DNA of 12,804 nt, from assembly GCA_021162125.1 (NCBI GenBank), contig JAGGZG010000204.1:1-12804 (forward strand), given 5' to 3'. Below, in pieces: positions 12,589-12,804 of the stretch (positions are counted from its first letter, which is position 1; each line of letters starts with the position of its first letter). Origin of the DNA: Anaerolineae bacterium (GTDB lineage Bacteria > Chloroflexota > Anaerolineae > JACIWR01). The translations under genes were made by a program, and so were the position numbers. The notes beneath the pieces were generated by a model. That model saw only the letters and a list, made by a program, of their open reading frames with translations, ran no database searches and was not told the origin of the DNA.

Positions 12589-12744
12589 ATGGAACGAACC
12601 ACTAATCTGCTGATTGAAAGGGCCATCGTCGGGCTTTCCGCTCCCGAGGTGGCCTATTTGTGTGGAAGGCATAAATTGGGATGGTTCACAAATAGGTTGA
12701 CACTTGACGCCGTAAGCCGCCCGGACATCAAGTGTCCGGGCTAG
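12589..12744 (+). CDS. Possible small protein of unknown function (51 residues)
   Basis: An open frame of 51 codons starts 17 nt after the polyferredoxin stop (MERTTNLLIERAIVGLS...) and ends at a TAG inside the 3' palindrome zone. I recognise no family. Upstream there is only a weak purine stretch (GAGCAGAAAG), and its last 16 codons are read through inverted-repeat DNA, which speaks against a conserved protein. It may be a chance frame or the remnant of a longer gene. Confidence 0.2.
   Translation: MERTTNLLIERAIVGLSAPEVAYLCGRHKLGWFTNRLTLDAVSRPDIKCPG
12699..12741. repeat. Two mutually exclusive perfect hairpins after the operon
   Basis: GCCCGGACA (12719-12727) and TGTCCGGGC (12733-12741) form a perfect 9-bp stem around TCAAG. 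Alternatively GACACTTGA (12699-12707) pairs perfectly with TCAAGTGTC (12728-12736), which uses the loop and 3' arm of the first hairpin. No T-tract follows, so intrinsic termination is not obvious; the structure could stabilise the operon's 3' end. Confidence 0.5.
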
Positions 12745-12790
12745 ATAGCAGCGCCCCGTGAACGGGGCTTGACCCCAGGTGACCTGCTAT
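12745..12790. repeat. Nested inverted repeat near the window end
   Basis: ATAGCAG (12745-12751) pairs with CTGCTAT (12784-12790). Inside are GCCCCG (12753-12758)/CGGGGC (12763-12768) around TGAA, and the interrupted palindrome CAGGTGACCTG (12776-12786). A short ATTTG follows, too weak for a confident terminator. No coding sequence is visible from 12745 to the end at 12804. Confidence 0.45.
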
Positions 12791-12804
12791 TTGCCCTCGA
12801 AACC

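Noticed and set aside
1..12804. CRISPR array, tRNA, rRNA or insertion sequence with transposase
   Set aside because: No regularly spaced repeat array, cloverleaf with tRNA consensus loops, rRNA segment or transposase-like frame was recognised on either strand.

Overview
The window looks like a metagenome-type contig from a strictly anaerobic bacterium of moderately high GC. The operon has bacterial Shine-Dalgarno sites and a bacterial-type SECIS hairpin, so a methanogen is unlikely. The GC-rich palindromic intergenic repeats remind me of Chloroflexota (Anaerolineae-like) genomes; this is an impression, and no marker gene is present to prove it.

Layout: positions 1-767 hold no convincing gene. 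They carry several perfect palindromes, a strong sigma70-like promoter (294-322), a candidate MITE with 15-bp terminal inverted repeats (362-460) and a 12-bp hairpin (482-511). A stand-alone alpha/beta hydrolase follows (768-1886). A 513-nt regulatory gap (1887-2399) contains two candidate promoters and a 17-nt direct repeat. From 2400 to 12571 ten genes run on the + strand as one apparent operon, mostly overlapping or with gaps of 4-36 nt (the one larger gap is 118 nt).

The operon encodes, in order: a MoaD/ThiS-like protein; a tungsten-type aldehyde:ferredoxin oxidoreductase (AOR); a four-cluster ferredoxin subunit; an HdrA flavoprotein fused to an MvhD domain; an HdrC-ferredoxin fusion; a second MvhD-like protein; an FrhB-like/dicluster ferredoxin fusion; an FlxB/AsrA-like Fe-S protein; an FlxA/AsrB-like FAD/NAD(P)H/[2Fe-2S] protein; and a polyferredoxin. 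I count about 19 canonical [4Fe-4S] cysteine motifs plus [2Fe-2S] sites. There is no HdrB (CCG-domain) gene, so a heterodisulfide is unlikely to be the substrate.

The main discovery is that hdrA is interrupted by one in-frame UGA (5798-5800) exactly in the conserved DCSx(C)ILAPKM motif. Directly downstream is a hairpin (5818-5837) with the architecture of the E. coli fdhF SECIS: GG/CC lower stem, single bulged U, upper stem and a G-starting loop. I read this as selenocysteine (Sec203) in a single 834-residue HdrA-MvhD protein, not as a pseudogene or two genes.

Inferred system: a tungsten- and selenium-dependent, flavin-based electron-bifurcating or -confurcating complex. AOR would pass electrons through its ferredoxin subunit to Sec-HdrA, which would split or merge them between a low-potential ferredoxin/polyferredoxin branch and an NAD(P)H branch (FlxA/FlxB). 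It is analogous to the FlxABCD-HdrABC complexes and the class II benzoyl-CoA reductase (BamB-I) complexes, but its gene content differs from both. The substrate of the AOR cannot be told from sequence.
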